Origin: CBDBON01 sp965208395
Lineage (GTDB): Bacteria; Chloroflexota; Dehalococcoidia; Lucifugimonadales; CBDBON01
Length of the DNA: 64,000 bases
NCBI GenBank assembly: GCA_965208395.1
Contig: CBDBON010000001.1
Span: 62,001-126,000, forward strand
Direction of reading: 5' to 3'
Below, in pieces: positions 16,351 to 24,450 of this stretch. The notes beneath the pieces are model-generated. The model saw nothing but the letters and a program-made list of their open reading frames with translations. It had not been told where the DNA came from and ran no database searches. The translations under genes were made by a program, and so were the position numbers. Each line of letters begins with the position of its first letter. Within the stretch, counting starts at the first letter, position 1.

Positions 16351-16374
16351 GGGACGAACCCGCGGGTCCGTCCC
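16351..16374. promoter_or_regulatory. 24-nt near-perfect palindrome at the 5' end of the tail-like transcript
   Basis: GGGACG-A-ACCCGCGGGT-C-CGTCCC: 11 of 12 arm bases pair. It begins about four bases after the predicted transcription start of the minus-strand tail-like cluster. It could be a 5' stabilising hairpin, a repressor operator, or a terminator for the lipoprotein gene upstream. Confidence 0.5.
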
Positions 16375-16384
16375 CTCTGCGGAG

Positions 16385-16414
16385 AGACTAGCACATGCGT
16401 TCGCTAAATGTCAA
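16385..16414 (-). promoter_or_regulatory. Strong sigma70-type promoter of the phage-tail-like cluster
   Basis: On the minus strand TTGACA (16414-16409), an 18-base spacer and TAGTCT (16390-16385). The start falls near 16378, right before the palindrome at 16374-16351. Confidence 0.6.
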
Positions 16415-16497
16415 GGGAGGGATTTCGGTTGGGACTTATATACCTAATTACCCTGAATCTGAAGACGACCTAGGAGAGGTGGTGAACACACCGGGTG

Positions 16498-17895
16498 CTA
16501 TGCACAATGCCCGACACGCGGCAGGTTCTCCGGCGCCGCTGGCAGCGTAATCTCAATGCCTTTCATGTCGGCCCCCTCGATGACGACTGGCGCGGCCTCG
16601 CTTGATACTGTTGTAAGGCCGCCGTCTCCGTCGTACCACCCCACCCAGGAACATCCTGTTCCTGCCCAAATATGCAGCGTGAATGTGTCGTCAGTGATCC
16701 GGACCGCGAAAACCCCCTGCTTGTCAGTCGGAGCAGAGCCGCTTTCTTCACGCGAACCTTCCCAAGCCCACACAACTACTCCTTCCAGCGGTTCACCGTC
16801 CGGCCCCAGCACCGTCCCCTGCAACAGCGAGGTTGGCGCCCCCTCATATGTATCGTGACAAGAAGAGGTGACTTCCCCATCGCCCAATACCTCCCGTATG
16901 AGATCGGCCAGAGCGGAGTCGTACTCCTCAAGTTCCTGGCGGGTATTGACGTCATTGTGGATTGATCCCGGAGGATCATCCAGTCCATACCATGACTGGA
17001 CGCCTTCCGCCCAGTACTCCTCCACGTTGCTCCCGGCGTAGGTGTATTCCCATAGTCCGGCATCGACAGCCGCGTCGTAGGCCGCTTTCAGCCGTTCCTT
17101 GAACTCCCGCCCGCCTGCCTGCTGCTCCACTCCCATATTGAGTATGGTGTGCGCGAACTCGTGAACGAGTACGTCTTCGTTTGGATAGGGATCGTCTCCA
17201 TAGCATAGGATGTTTTCTTCCCCGGCACTGACTGCCGGGCGGGCGAGTGTCGCGCCCAGGCCACGTGCTCTTGTGTCCCAGTCGGTACCGGGGAAAGCCT
17301 CATAGAGGTCGCTGTATTCTGGAATATCCGTAGTCACTTCAGATTTGGCTATGATCGCGACACGGATACCCAAGCCAGCAAGTGTGTTCCGAATGTCCGG
17401 GCGCTCGGCAAGCAACTCGTCAATGATCGCTCTCGCCCGGTGTAGCGCTTCATCCGGCACTTTCTCTGAAGCCACGATCGGCAGTCCATCGGCGTCCAGG
17501 TACTTCTTATAGAAGGCATCCAGGCCAAGCGACGTCGGCGGCGGTCCCAACGGGATAGGTGTGGGGGTCGACGTCGCAGTCGGAACGGGAGTTGGCGTGG
17601 CAGTTGGGACAGGCGTCGGTGTTGACGTCGGCATTTGGGTCGGCGTGGCAGTGGGGACGAGAGTCGGGGTGGGGGTCGCTACGGACACCAGCGTGGGGGT
17701 TGGGGCCGGGGGCACCATGGCAGTGGGGACGAGAGTCGGGATGGGGGTCGCTACGGACACCTGCGTGGGGGCAGGGGAGGAGGTGGACGGCGGGAGTTCC
17801 GGCGTCGGCTGCGGGGATTCGGACCCGCACGCAGCCAGCACCAGGGCCGTGAGGCAGGCGGTGGGCAATAGAAGCACAGGTGTTCGGTGCATCAT
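16498..17895 (-). CDS. Lipoprotein with Pro/Thr stalk and zincin (HExxH) domain
   Basis: A 465-residue predicted lipoprotein: signal peptide with lipobox LAAC (Cys23), a roughly 90-residue stalk of PTPTLVPTATPT repeats (about 28-118), then a zinc-metallopeptidase-like domain with HEFAH at 245-249 and a likely third ligand Glu in NVEEYWAEGVQSWYG (about 290-303). The C-terminal part (LQGTVLGPDGEPLEGVVVWAWEG) looks like a carboxypeptidase-regulatory-like beta sandwich. It would sit on the outer face of the membrane. The peptidase type is not assigned, and substrates are unknown. Two ATGs stand in tandem at the start, with no strong ribosome site. Confidence 0.8.
   Translation of the reverse strand: MMHRTPVLLLPTACLTALVLAACGSESPQPTPELPPSTSSPAPTQVSVATPIPTLVPTAMVPPAPTPTLVSVATPTPTLVPTATPTQMPTSTPTPVPTATPTPVPTATSTPTPIPLGPPPTSLGLDAFYKKYLDADGLPIVASEKVPDEALHRARAIIDELLAERPDIRNTLAGLGIRVAIIAKSEVTTDIPEYSDLYEAFPGTDWDTRARGLGATLARPAVSAGEENILCYGDDPYPNEDVLVHEFAHTILNMGVEQQAGGREFKERLKAAYDAAVDAGLWEYTYAGSNVEEYWAEGVQSWYGLDDPPGSIHNDVNTRQELEEYDSALADLIREVLGDGEVTSSCHDTYEGAPTSLLQGTVLGPDGEPLEGVVVWAWEGSREESGSAPTDKQGVFAVRITDDTFTLHIWAGTGCSWVGWYDGDGGLTTVSSEAAPVVIEGADMKGIEITLPAAPENLPRVGHCA
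17647..17771. repeat. In-frame 72-bp-period direct repeat in lipoprotein stalk
   Basis: A roughly 53-base block at 17647-17699 recurs at 17719-17771 with about two mismatches, a 24-codon period inside the Pro/Thr stalk. Shorter related units continue to about 17565. Likely to vary in copy number between strains. Confidence 0.75.
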
Positions 17896-17966
17896 AGTTG
17901 GGTCGAACTCTCGCTACTCTTCAGGCATCAACTCCTCAACGAAATGGCATGGCTTCCGTTGCATAG

Positions 17967-18353
17967 TCAGGCGGACTCGATGTCGGTGAGTGCGAAGTCC
18001 TGCCCCTTGTACAGAAGAGGTTCACCGGTCTCTTTCGCCAGCGCGTAGGCGAAGCAGTCGCCGAAGTTCAGTCCTGCCGGGTGGTTGCCCTTACCGAATC
18101 GCCGCCAGGCCCTACGCGCGGCCTGCGCCTGGTCGAGGGTAACCGGCACCAGCTCGATCGCCGCCTCTTCGAGAAAGGCGTCAAGCTCATGCCCTGCCTC
18201 GCCGCCGCCACGGCTTTCGAGAACGACGGCGGCCTCCAGGAACCCAGCGACCGACATGAGGCAGCGCGGAGATTCCGCCATCGCTCTCACATAGCGCTCG
18301 GCATCCGGCTCGCGGAAGAGGACCGCCAGAATCGCCGAGGTGTCGACGATCAC
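17967..18353 (-). CDS. vapC: PIN-domain toxin VapC
   Basis: A 128-residue PIN-fold ribonuclease. The Mg-binding acidic residues are Asp4 (IVDTSA), Glu40 (GFLEAAVV), Asp99 (FGDCFAYALA) and Asp119 (YKGQDFALTD). This is the VapC subgroup with a C-terminal DFxLTD strand. Members cleave tRNA or rRNA and are held inactive by the VapB partner. Its ATG overlaps the vapB stop by four bases (ATGA). Confidence 0.93.
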   Translation of the reverse strand: MIVDTSAILAVLFREPDAERYVRAMAESPRCLMSVAGFLEAAVVLESRGGGEAGHELDAFLEEAAIELVPVTLDQAQAARRAWRRFGKGNHPAGLNFGDCFAYALAKETGEPLLYKGQDFALTDIESA

Positions 18354-18607
18354 TTCGGCAGTCCACGCTCGTCGTACAGAAGGTCGCCGTGCTCGACCGC
18401 GGACGGCCCGTCGCGCAGCAGCTCGGCGCAGCGCTCCGCGATGGCGCGCATCTTCGTGATGCGGGCCTCGATGCCACGCTCGCGCTTCTCGCGCTCAAGG
18501 CGCTCCTTGAGCGCGACGGTGATCGCGCCTGTCATGGTCTCTCCGGTAAGGTCCGCCAGCTCGCCGGCGAGACGGCAGGTCTCCTCATTCTTTATGTTGA
18601 GGCTCAC
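18350..18607 (-). CDS. vapB: VapB-type antitoxin
   Basis: An 85-residue antitoxin. The N-terminal SLNIKNEETCRLAGELADLTGETMTGAITVALKERLER is the VapB/PSK ribbon-helix-helix DNA-binding form; the C-terminal tail (GDLLYDERGLPK) is the usual toxin-neutralising segment. The start is GTG at 18607, with AAGGAG five bases upstream. It overlaps vapC. Likely autoregulated through the promoter at 18647-18675. Confidence 0.9.
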   Translation of the reverse strand: MSLNIKNEETCRLAGELADLTGETMTGAITVALKERLEREKRERGIEARITKMRAIAERCAELLRDGPSAVEHGDLLYDERGLPK

Positions 18608-18646
18608 TGGATCTCCTTGGAGGGTAGAACTGGGATGGTCATGTCT

Positions 18647-18675
18647 ACCATACAACGGAAGGGCGACCTGTGCAA
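18647..18675 (-). promoter_or_regulatory. Promoter of vapBC with overlapping small palindrome
   Basis: Minus strand TTGCAC (18675-18670), 17 bases, TATGGT (18652-18647). An ATGGT-N7-ACCAT inverted repeat (18635-18651) overlaps the -10, a plausible VapB operator. Confidence 0.5.
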
Positions 18676-18820
18676 CGTCCCATTTTTGACTTGTTCAGGA
18701 CCCGGGGGATGGGCGCGCTGATGCGGTTTGTCGCCTCCTTCTCCGCAGACGGCTGTACCCTCGGAAGTCTGAACAGTCACGCCCATTCAGCCTTGCGGCG
18801 GTGGTATGATCTTGATGCCG

Positions 18821-21082
18821 ATGGCGACCGATATCCTCGAAGGACTGAACTCCCGGCAGCGCGAAGCCGTCCTGACTGTCGGCGGCCCTCTTCTGATTGT
18901 CGCGGGGCCGGGCAGCGGCAAGACGCGGGTTATCACGCACCGCATCGCGTACCTCGTCCGCGAGTGCGGGGTGCAGCCGTGGCGCATCGCCGCGCTGACC
19001 TTCACGAACAAGGCGGCGCGGGAGATGCGGGAGCGGCTGTCCGGCCTCATGCGCTACAGCGCGGACGACCTGTTCGCGGGGACCTTCCACTCCTTCTGCG
19101 CGATGCTGCTGCGCCGGGACGGGAGGGCGGTCGGCCTGGGCCGCGACTTCGTGATCTACGACGACTCGGACCAGATCGCGCTGATCAAGACGGTGATGGA
19201 GGAGGTCAAGGTCGACGCGAAGCGCTTCGGACCGCGCGCTATCCAGTCGCGCATCTCGAGCGCGAAGAGCCGGCTGCTCGCCCCGGAGGGATTCGCGCAG
19301 GGGGTGGGTGACTACTTCGACGAGGTGGCGCTGCGCGTGTACGAGCGGTACGACGAACTGCTCAGGCAGGCGTCGGCGGTGGACTTCGACGACCTGCTGC
19401 TCAGGGCGTTCCAGCTGCTGCGCGTTCCCGAGGTCGCGGAACGGTACCGGGAGCGCTACGTCCACCTTCTGATCGACGAGTTCCAGGACACGAACGTCGC
19501 CCAATACGAGATTGCGAAGGCGCTGGCGGGAGAGTACCGGAACCTGTGCGTCGTCGGCGATCCGGACCAGTCGATCTACTCGTGGCGCAACGCGGACATC
19601 GGCAACATCCTGAGCTTCGTCAACGACTTCCCAAAGGCGAAGACGATATCGCTGGAGGAGAACTACCGTTCGACGCGGACGATCCTGGAGGCGGCGGACG
19701 GCCTGATAGCCGCCAACACGGATCGGGTGGAGAAGGGGCTGTGGACGAGCAACGACCGCGGCGCGCCGATCGTAGTCGAGGAGGGATACGACCCGCGCGA
19801 GGAGGCGCAGATCGTGCTCAGGGAGATAGATGCGCTGGTGGAGGGAGAGGGGTACTCCCACGGTGAGATCGCGGTGATGTACCGGGTGAACTCCCAGTCG
19901 CGCGCGTTAGAGGATGCATGCAGACGGGGAGGGGTGCGCTACCAGGTGGTCGGCGGGCCGCGGTTCTACCAGCGCCAGGAGGTGAAGGACATCGTCGCCT
20001 ACCTGCGGCTGCTGGTCAATCCGAACGACGACGTGAGTCTCGCGCGGGTGGTCAACCTTCCCCCGCGCGGGATCGGACGGCGGACGCTGGACCGTCTGCA
20101 CTGGCTCGCGCGGGACGATGAGGTGTCGCTCCTGTCGGCTATCGAGGCCTCGGACCAGGGACAATCGCCCTTCGCTCCCCGGCAGGCGAGGGCGCTCGCC
20201 GGCTTCCGGTCTCTGATCGACGAGATGGCGGCGGAGGTCGACAGGCTGGACTTGGCGGAGCTGATAGACCTGGTGCTGGAGCGCACCGGCTACGGCGACT
20301 ACGTCCGTGATGAGATGGAGGGAGGCGAGAGCCGTTTAGAGAACATCCAGGAGCTACGGGTTGTGGCAAAGGAGTACGACGGCTTGGGTGGACGGGAGGC
20401 GCTGACGATCTTCTTGGAGAGCGTGAGCCTGGTGAGCGACGTCGACAGCTTCGAAGAGCAGGACGAGCTGGTGACGCTGATCACGCTTCACCAGGCGAAG
20501 GGGCTGGAGTTTCCGGTCGTCTTCATCGTCGGGATGGAGGAGGGGCTGCTGCCCCACATACGGTCGATGGACGATCCGGCCCAGATGGAGGAGGAGCGGC
20601 GTCTCTGCTACGTGGGGGTCACGCGGGCGAAGAGCCGGCTCTATCTGCTGCGCGCTTTCAGGCGGGGCTTTGGCGGGCGGGGCGGGCCGAGCCTGCCGTC
20701 CCGCTTCCTGGAGGAGATACCGCGGCGGCTGATGATGAGCCCGGCGCGTCCGGAGCCCGGGCCGGAGTGGGGAAGTGCGCGCAGGGGGAGCCCTCTTTCT
20801 CTGCGGACGGGGAGAGAGGTAGAGAGAGAGGCGGCGCTTCCCCGGCGGACAGGGGGAGCGGCAGGGAGGCGGGCGGCGCTCGCGGCGGCGGGGAGAGAGG
20901 CGGAGCCGGCCGCTCCGGCGATGAAGGCGGGGGACAAGGTGCGCCACGACAAGTTTGGCGAGGGCATGGTGGTGAGCTGCACTCCGTCCGGCGGGGACTT
21001 CGAGGTCACGGTGGCGTTCAAGGAGGGGCAGGGGGTGAAGAGGCTGCTGCTTAGCTTCGCGCCCCTGCACCGGCTTCCTTGA
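18821..21082 (+). CDS. pcrA: ATP-dependent DNA helicase PcrA/UvrD
   Basis: About 753 residues of an SF1A 3'-5' helicase for repair and replication-fork clearing. Motifs run in order: NSRQREAV (Q motif), Walker A GPGSGKT (about 29-35), TFTNKAA, DEFQDTN, GDPDQSIYSWR, ENYRST, TLHQAKGLEFPVVFI and YVGVTRAKSRL. A C-terminal Tudor-like domain (GDKVRHDKFGEGMVV) is present, as in PcrA. A basic, low-complexity linker (about residues 650-700) joins the two and looks repeat-derived. Three in-frame ATGs lie at 18806, 18815 and 18821; none has a clear ribosome site. Confidence 0.95.
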   Translation: MATDILEGLNSRQREAVLTVGGPLLIVAGPGSGKTRVITHRIAYLVRECGVQPWRIAALTFTNKAAREMRERLSGLMRYSADDLFAGTFHSFCAMLLRRDGRAVGLGRDFVIYDDSDQIALIKTVMEEVKVDAKRFGPRAIQSRISSAKSRLLAPEGFAQGVGDYFDEVALRVYERYDELLRQASAVDFDDLLLRAFQLLRVPEVAERYRERYVHLLIDEFQDTNVAQYEIAKALAGEYRNLCVVGDPDQSIYSWRNADIGNILSFVNDFPKAKTISLEENYRSTRTILEAADGLIAANTDRVEKGLWTSNDRGAPIVVEEGYDPREEAQIVLREIDALVEGEGYSHGEIAVMYRVNSQSRALEDACRRGGVRYQVVGGPRFYQRQEVKDIVAYLRLLVNPNDDVSLARVVNLPPRGIGRRTLDRLHWLARDDEVSLLSAIEASDQGQSPFAPRQARALAGFRSLIDEMAAEVDRLDLAELIDLVLERTGYGDYVRDEMEGGESRLENIQELRVVAKEYDGLGGREALTIFLESVSLVSDVDSFEEQDELVTLITLHQAKGLEFPVVFIVGMEEGLLPHIRSMDDPAQMEEERRLCYVGVTRAKSRLYLLRAFRRGFGGRGGPSLPSRFLEEIPRRLMMSPARPEPGPEWGSARRGSPLSLRTGREVEREAALPRRTGGAAGRRAALAAAGREAEPAAPAMKAGDKVRHDKFGEGMVVSCTPSGGDFEVTVAFKEGQGVKRLLLSFAPLHRLP

Positions 21083-21148
21083 CACTCGGAAGGGCCGCTA
21101 CGTAAACTCCAACGCAGACTGCAACACCCCAATGCCGGGAGGCGGCCG

Positions 21149-21619
21149 ATGACAGGCGAGTCGGCGATCACGGATGAGATGCGCGCGGCGATAGGCGTCG
21201 AATCGGAGCCCGTCACGCACGATGTGGAGAGGGGCGCGGTGATCAGGTTCGCCCAGGCCATAGGGGACCCCAACCCGCTCTTCAACGACGAGCGGGCGGC
21301 GCGGGCGACGCGCTACGGCGGACTGATCGCGCCTCCCACCTTCCTTCGCTCGATGCCGTCCGGCCCGCCGAGGGCGGAGGTGGAGAGGCCCTACTCGGCG
21401 GGCCTCGACGGGGGCAGCGAGTGGGAGTACTTCCACGCGGTGCGCGTGGGCGACCGGATCACCGTGACGAACAGGATATCGGACATCTACGAGCGGCAGG
21501 GACGGCTGGGGAGCATGGTCTTCATCATCAACGAGGTGAAGTACGTCAACCAGCTGGGCCAGACGGTGGCCCTGCAGCGCACTACCGGCATCAGCTACGA
21601 GCCTCCGGAGGAGGAGTAG
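21149..21619 (+). CDS. MaoC/FAS1-like hydratase, N-terminal-type domain protein
   Basis: A 156-residue hotdog protein of the MaoC_dehydratas_N type: VERGAVIRFAQAIGDPNPLFNDERAARATRYGGLIAPPTFLRSM near the N terminus and VGDRITVTNRISDIYERQGRLG later. Such proteins pair with a MaoC hydratase to form a two-part (R)-specific enoyl-CoA hydratase. The partner gene follows with one base between stop and start. Confidence 0.88.
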   Translation: MTGESAITDEMRAAIGVESEPVTHDVERGAVIRFAQAIGDPNPLFNDERAARATRYGGLIAPPTFLRSMPSGPPRAEVERPYSAGLDGGSEWEYFHAVRVGDRITVTNRISDIYERQGRLGSMVFIINEVKYVNQLGQTVALQRTTGISYEPPEEE

Positions 21620-21620
21620 G

Positions 21621-22043
21621 ATGGGCGATCAGGTCTACTTCGAGGACGTCGAGCAGGGGACGGAGCTTCCGACGCTTCGCAAGGACCCGACCACCCAGCA
21701 GCTCGTGATGTACGCGGGCGCGTCTGGGGACTACTACCAGATCCACTACGACCGTCAGTTCGCGCTCGGCAACGGGCTCCCCGACGTGATCCTGCACGGG
21801 GCGCTGAAGAACGCCTTCCTGGGCCAGCTGATGACAGACTGGATAGGGGAGCAGGGCCGGCTAGCCCGGCTGAGCGTGCAGTACCGCGGGATGGACGTGC
21901 CGGGAACGCCCATCTTCGCCAAGGGCGTGGTGACGAGGAAGGGCGAGGACGGCGAGGTGGAGTGCGACATCTGGCTGGAGAACGCCGAGGGGAAGAGAAC
22001 GACGCCGGGCTCGGCGGCGGTGGTGCTGCCTTCCCGGGGTTGA
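21621..22043 (+). CDS. MaoC-type (R)-enoyl-CoA hydratase subunit
   Basis: A 140-residue hotdog protein with the hydratase-2 pattern: YAGASGDYYQIHYD, containing the Asp and His that activate water, followed by LPDVILHGALKNAFLGQLMTDW. It adds water to a trans-2-enoyl-CoA or similar. Directly downstream of the MaoC N-type partner, probably co-translated and forming a heteromer. The CoA substrate is unknown. Confidence 0.88.
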   Translation: MGDQVYFEDVEQGTELPTLRKDPTTQQLVMYAGASGDYYQIHYDRQFALGNGLPDVILHGALKNAFLGQLMTDWIGEQGRLARLSVQYRGMDVPGTPIFAKGVVTRKGEDGEVECDIWLENAEGKRTTPGSAAVVLPSRG

Positions 22044-22059
22044 GAGTGGCGGCGATGGT

Positions 22060-22533
22060 CTACGACGCCGGGACCGAGGCTGCTGTTCCGGGACTCTGAA
22101 CCGTCTCCCTGTCCTCCACTACCAGGGACCGTCCGAGGGCTCGGAGCGCCCGTTCGACGGTGCTGATGTGTGAGCGGTGATCCGGGTCCAGGAGCTTTCT
22201 GACGGCGGCTTCGCTGATGCCGAGTCTCTCGCCCAGCGCGACGTTGGTGATCCCCTGGTTTCGCATGGCTGTGCCGAGGGCCACCTTGGCAGCGACGACG
22301 GGCCGCAACGGTACCGACTCCTGTCCCTCCTTTACAGAGCTGGGCAGGGGAACATCCCTTCGGAGATAGTGGTAGGCGCCGAGTGCGGCTACGAGAGCGT
22401 CTTCGCCCATGCTGAGGGCCTCCTCTCGCGTCGCGCCGCCGGTGTTGGCTCCCTCCACGTCCGGGAACGAGACCGAGAACCCGCCATCTTCTTCAGGCTG
22501 CAGGACGCACGGATAGATGTATCGCATGGTCAC
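22060..22533 (-). CDS. HicB-like antitoxin with HTH domain (orphan)
   Basis: A 157-residue protein. The N-terminal HicB fold has YPCVLQPEEDGGFSVSFPDVEGANTGGATREEALSMGEDAL; a middle segment is followed by an HTH (GERLGISEAAVRKLLDPDHRSHISTVERALRAL). HicB neutralises the RNA-cleaving toxin HicA and represses its own gene. No HicA-like frame is found on either side; the 84 bases upstream hold only a 26-codon TTG-started frame with no HicA features. Start GTG at 22533 or ATG at 22527. Confidence 0.85.
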   Translation of the reverse strand: MTMRYIYPCVLQPEEDGGFSVSFPDVEGANTGGATREEALSMGEDALVAALGAYHYLRRDVPLPSSVKEGQESVPLRPVVAAKVALGTAMRNQGITNVALGERLGISEAAVRKLLDPDHRSHISTVERALRALGRSLVVEDRETVQSPGTAASVPAS

Positions 22534-22617
22534 CAGTCCTTTCGATCAATGTCGAGGCTCTTGAGCATAGAGGCTAGTTCAACAATCGCACTTATAGGTT
22601 CGATTGTCAAAGCGGAG

Positions 22618-23421
22618 TCACTCGTCCTGTTCTACGGTATTCGCGACACCTGGCGGTCTCAGAAGAAGCTCGTGCACCGCGGCTCCGATCGGGCCGCCGA
22701 CGAGCGGGCCGACGATATACACCCAGAAGCCGGACGACGGGCCGGGTATGGCGATGGAGTCCCACCCGGCGAGCCATGCCACGACGCGCGGTCCGAAGTC
22801 CCTGGCCGGGTTCCAGCCGCCCTGGGTGAGTGGCGCGAAGAGGCTGATGAGGGCGGCGACGGTGAGGCCGATCAGGAGCGGGGTGAGGTTGCGGGCGGGC
22901 ACGACGGCGCGTCGCCGTTCGGTGAGCGCGAATATCACGAGCACGAGTATGCCTGTACCGAAGGCCTCGACGAGGACCGCGCCGCCGCTCGAAATCAGGC
23001 GGCGCGCGTCCTGGTCTACGCCGACGACATCCGGGTTGGGGAAGTACTCCCCGAAGGCCATCGCGGAGAGCTGGCTGCCGGCCTCTCCTCTGACGATGCC
23101 CCTCGACTCCTCGAAGCGCGAGATGGAGGAGCCGAAGACGACGAGGACGGCGATGCCGGCCAGGACGGCTCCTGCTAGCTGCGCTGACCAGTAGGCGGGC
23201 AGGCGCCGCGCGGGGAACTCCCGTCTGCGGAAGATGGCGAAGGCGAGGCTTACCGCGGGATTCAGGTGTGCGCCGGAGATGTGGGAGGTGGCGTATATGG
23301 CGACGGCGACTCCGACGGCCCAGACGGCCGCAACCTGCCAGAGACCCATCTGGGCGCCGGTCATGACGGCCGCGGCGACTACTCCGGTGCCAAAGAGGAC
23401 GAGGAGGAAAGTGCCGACCAC
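22618..23421 (-). CDS. Aquaporin / glycerol facilitator (MIP family)
   Basis: At least 267 residues of a six-helix MIP channel. Both half-helix motifs are present: HLNPAVS (Asn54) and GGWNPARDFGPR (Asn204). The Asp after NPAR is typical of glycerol-type channels. From the GTG at 23421 the first helix would lack its usual lead; the frame stays open upstream and reads NSPLLRAWIAEVVGTF, which matches the normal N terminus, but no ATG, GTG or TTG is found there. The true start is therefore uncertain. Confidence 0.88.
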   Translation of the reverse strand: MVGTFLLVLFGTGVVAAAVMTGAQMGLWQVAAVWAVGVAVAIYATSHISGAHLNPAVSLAFAIFRRREFPARRLPAYWSAQLAGAVLAGIAVLVVFGSSISRFEESRGIVRGEAGSQLSAMAFGEYFPNPDVVGVDQDARRLISSGGAVLVEAFGTGILVLVIFALTERRRAVVPARNLTPLLIGLTVAALISLFAPLTQGGWNPARDFGPRVVAWLAGWDSIAIPGPSSGFWVYIVGPLVGGPIGAAVHELLLRPPGVANTVEQDE

Positions 23422-23583
23422 CTCGGCAATCCAGGCTCGCAGGAGGGGTGAGTTCTGCGTGGCGTCCTGACTCCTAGCTCGTTTCGTCCCGTCCGCCAGT
23501 CCTCTTCCGTACTCGGAGAGGTGGAGCCACCCTCTTACTCCGCTGGCGCTGCGCTCGGGACGACAGCCTGTGAAGTCTCGAGA

Positions 23584-24450
23584 TCAGATGGCGTATGATC
23601 CGATGATCTTTTCGGTCTCCCTGGGCTTCGCTCTCCTGGCCATCGACTCGATAGCCTTGTGGAAGGCGGGTCGCTCCTCGCTCCGGTAGACGGTGCCGAC
23701 CGGGATCCCTCCCGAGGTGGCCACCTTGTGCGCCGCCTCGATATCCCCGGGGTCGTGGTCGTCCGGGATGGGCCATGCTATCGGGTCTATGCCCTTCTTC
23801 CGGCTGCCCTTGAGAAGCTCGTAGGTATCGTTGTAGGTGGTGCAGGGAGACTGGACGTGAACGACGGCGAAGCCCGGATGGTTCATGGCGTCGACGATAG
23901 TCTGAGTCAGGTCCTTGACCTTGGTCGAGATCGCGGAGGCGATGAAAGAGGCGCCCATAGTCAGGTAGAGTCCGAGAGGATTTATCGCCTCTTCGGGCTT
24001 TCCGTAGGGCGTGGAGCTGGTGATCATGTCGAAGGCGGAGGTGGGAGAGCTCTGGCCCTTGGTGAGTCCGTATACGGCGTTGTCCATGATGACGGCTGCG
24101 ATGTCGAGGTTGCGCGCCGCCTGGGGAGCGATGTGCTCCAGCCCGATTCCCAGAAAGTCACCGTCGCCGGCGACGACGAGGACGTTGAGGTCGGGCCGTC
24201 CCATCTTGATTCCCATGGCGACCGGCAGGCTCCTGCCGTGGACGCCGTGGAAGCCGTAGGGCTGGGCGCCTTCCAGCAGGTGGACGAGGTTGCCGGAGCA
24301 GCCTATTCCCGCCACTACGACGTTGTTCTCGACGGGCAACTCCGTCTCGATCCGCCGGGCCTCTATGGCCCCTTCAACGGCCCTTCGTACGCCGAAGTCT
24401 CCGCACCCCGGGCACCACTTGAAATCATACTCAGGGTTGTTCGCGCTCAT
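23584..24450 (-). CDS. korB: 2-oxoacid:ferredoxin oxidoreductase, beta (TPP) subunit
   Basis: A 288-residue beta subunit that binds thiamine diphosphate. It has FKWCPGCGDFG near residue 12, GIGCSG, the VVAGDGDFLGIG Mg/TPP motif and NAVYGLTKGQSSPTS. With KorA it converts 2-oxoglutarate or a similar oxoacid to acyl-CoA, reducing ferredoxin. The ATG overlaps the korA stop (ATGA). A longer in-frame extension upstream runs antiparallel to no gene but inside korA in another frame and is ignored. Confidence 0.93.
   Translation of the reverse strand: MSANNPEYDFKWCPGCGDFGVRRAVEGAIEARRIETELPVENNVVVAGIGCSGNLVHLLEGAQPYGFHGVHGRSLPVAMGIKMGRPDLNVLVVAGDGDFLGIGLEHIAPQAARNLDIAAVIMDNAVYGLTKGQSSPTSAFDMITSSTPYGKPEEAINPLGLYLTMGASFIASAISTKVKDLTQTIVDAMNHPGFAVVHVQSPCTTYNDTYELLKGSRKKGIDPIAWPIPDDHDPGDIEAAHKVATSGGIPVGTVYRSEERPAFHKAIESMARRAKPRETEKIIGSYAI

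Noticed and set aside
22529..22609. 26-codon TTG-started frame just upstream of the HicB-like gene, possible HicA
   Set aside because: Too short for HicA and lacks the GSHxxY/F-type catalytic His region.
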